A DNA stretch of 64,000 nt from Cohnella phaseoli (GTDB taxonomy: Bacteria; Bacillota; Bacilli; Paenibacillales; Paenibacillaceae), in contig NZ_QRDZ01000014.1 of the NCBI RefSeq assembly GCF_003386235.1, positions 124,001-188,000 on the forward strand, read 5' to 3'. The position numbers and the translations under genes were made by a program. The notes below the pieces were generated by a model, which searched no databases, was not told the origin of the DNA, and saw only the letters and a program-made list of their open reading frames with translations. Positions 63,075-64,000 of this stretch are shown here, piece by piece. Each line of letters opens with the position of its first letter. The first letter of the stretch is position 1.

Positions 63075-64000
63075 GTGGCACTTAGAAGGAAAGAATCCAA
63101 TGAGTCTAGTTTGCCTTCCGGCGCTTCTACGGCACCGGAGGCTGTCGGCGAAGCCGGGGCGGCCGATGTATTCAAGCGAATTCATTCCCGTCCCCATGTA
63201 GCTCTGCTGATCATTCTAGGCGGAATTATAGCGTTGGTCTTGGGAATAGGCGTGTCGGTAACGTTCGGCGCGAGAGATATTCGTTTCGAGGATGTGTGGT
63301 TGGCGGTATTCCAGTACAATTCGAATTTGACCGATCATCAGGTCATTCAGGAGCTGCGCTTGCCGAGGGTGCTCGGATGCGTGCTCGTCGGAAGCAGCTT
63401 CGCGGTAGCGGGAGCGATCCTGCAAGGAATGATGCGCAACCCGTTGGCCGATTCGGGGCTGCTGGGACTGAACTCGGGAGCGGGCTTCGCTCTCGCGATT
63501 TGCTTTGCCTTTTTCCCGGGGATGTCTTATTCGTCCCTCGTTCTGGTCTGCTTTATCGGCGCGGCGCTAAGCGCCCTGTTCGTATTTGCGCTGGGCTCGA
63601 TCGCGAAGGGCGGACTGACGCCGGTTCGTCTCGTGCTCGCGGGCGCGGCGTTATCCGCTTTGCTGACCGCGTTAAGCGAAGGCGTAGCTCTTTATTTCCG
63701 CATCGGTCAGGATTTGGCTTTCTGGTACGCCGGAGGCGTGGCCGGGACGAGATGGATTCACTTGAAGGTCATGTCGCCGTGGATTATTGTGGCGATCGCC
63801 GGCGCAATCGTCATCTCCAGATCGATTACGCTGCTTAGCCTCGGAGATGACGTGGCCAAGGGGCTGGGTCTTCGTTCGGGCTTCACCAAGTTTATGGGGA
63901 CGGTAATCGTTATCGTACTTGCGGGTTCGGCCGTATCGGCCGTTGGAGCGGTCTCGTTCGTCGGTCTGCTCGTGCCTCACTTTGCGCGCAAACTGGTCGG
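63075..64000 (+). CDS. FecCD-family iron-siderophore ABC permease (3' end outside window)
   Basis: The frame from GTG 63075 (GGAG eight bases upstream, in-frame TAG before it) stays open to the window edge, giving over 300 residues. After a hydrophilic head (about 1-45) it shows helices and the FecCD/BtuC hallmarks: LRLPRVLGCVLVGSSFAVAG, ILQGMMRNPLADSGLLGLNSGAG, FWYAGGVAG and, near the edge, VSAVGAVSFVGLLVPHFAR. It imports ferric siderophores with a partner permease, a binding protein and an ATPase expected downstream. The Fur box upstream supports iron control. Confidence 0.95.
   Translation, partial: MALRRKESNESSLPSGASTAPEAVGEAGAADVFKRIHSRPHVALLIILGGIIALVLGIGVSVTFGARDIRFEDVWLAVFQYNSNLTDHQVIQELRLPRVLGCVLVGSSFAVAGAILQGMMRNPLADSGLLGLNSGAGFALAICFAFFPGMSYSSLVLVCFIGAALSALFVFALGSIAKGGLTPVRLVLAGAALSALLTALSEGVALYFRIGQDLAFWYAGGVAGTRWIHLKVMSPWIIVAIAGAIVISRSITLLSLGDDVAKGLGLRSGFTKFMGTVIVIVLAGSAVSAVGAVSFVGLLVPHFARKLV

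Noticed and set aside
63296..63838. 180-codon plus-strand frame inside the FecCD gene
   Set aside because: It is out of frame with the clear FecCD protein that runs through the same bases.

Overview
The window looks like chromosomal DNA of a spore-former-type Bacillota of the Paenibacillaceae (Paenibacillus or Cohnella-like). This is an inference from gene content: very large S-layer-anchored (SLH) surface proteins, several carbohydrate ABC importers each paired with YesM/YesN-type two-component regulators, and clear AGGAGG-type ribosome binding sites. Most genes are moderately GC-rich; about 11.2-14.0 kb is distinctly AT-rich and looks acquired or decaying.

Layout. 1-6.1 kb: two sugar ABC permeases (the first cut by the window edge), a terminator, then a 7TM-type hybrid histidine kinase with its SARP/BTAD-type response regulator. 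6.3-10.9 kb: a 1533-residue SLH surface protein with propeller-like and InlB-type repeats. 11-14 kb: AT-rich island with a decayed histidine-kinase fragment and three small exported proteins. 14-22 kb: a DUF2264 protein, a PAS hybrid histidine kinase, and a 1476-residue pseudokinase/ATPase/GAF/LuxR regulator. 22-23.5 kb: a tiny membrane protein, a DinB-like protein and two kinds of short repeats. 23.5-37.2 kb: a complete sugar-uptake locus (YesM-type kinase, YesN-type regulator, binding protein, two permeases), a GH29-like SLH surface enzyme, and a rhamnosidase-like gene broken by a frameshift. 37.2-38.5 kb: an AraC regulator and a type I toxin-antitoxin module. 38.8-51.4 kb: a complete type I-C CRISPR-Cas locus (cas3-cas5c-cas8c-cas7-cas4-cas1-cas2) followed by an array of 68 repeats and 67 spacers. 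51.4-53 kb: a Uma2-type endonuclease and small proteins. 53-61.6 kb, minus strand: a second sugar-uptake operon (binding protein, two permeases, kinase, regulator, Gfo/Idh/MocA oxidoreductase). 61.8-64 kb: a GNAT acetyltransferase, a CBS protein and a Fur-box-controlled FecCD iron permease running off the right edge.

How the parts fit. The ABC importers, their two-component sensors and the surface hydrolases form carbohydrate sensing, degradation and uptake units. The most unusual non-coding signal is a roughly 105-nt structured element found between the binding-protein gene and the first permease gene of both complete sugar operons, in the sense direction each time, with compensatory base changes in its stems. 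Other notable points are: a type I toxin-antitoxin pair directly beside the CRISPR-Cas operon, plus a decayed relative 3 kb away; three pairs of CRISPR spacers drawn from the same or homologous phage loci; a shared leader sequence in front of two unrelated genes; a dispersed 51-nt tandem repeat at two sites; and two 59-residue membrane proteins whose upstream regions are also related.
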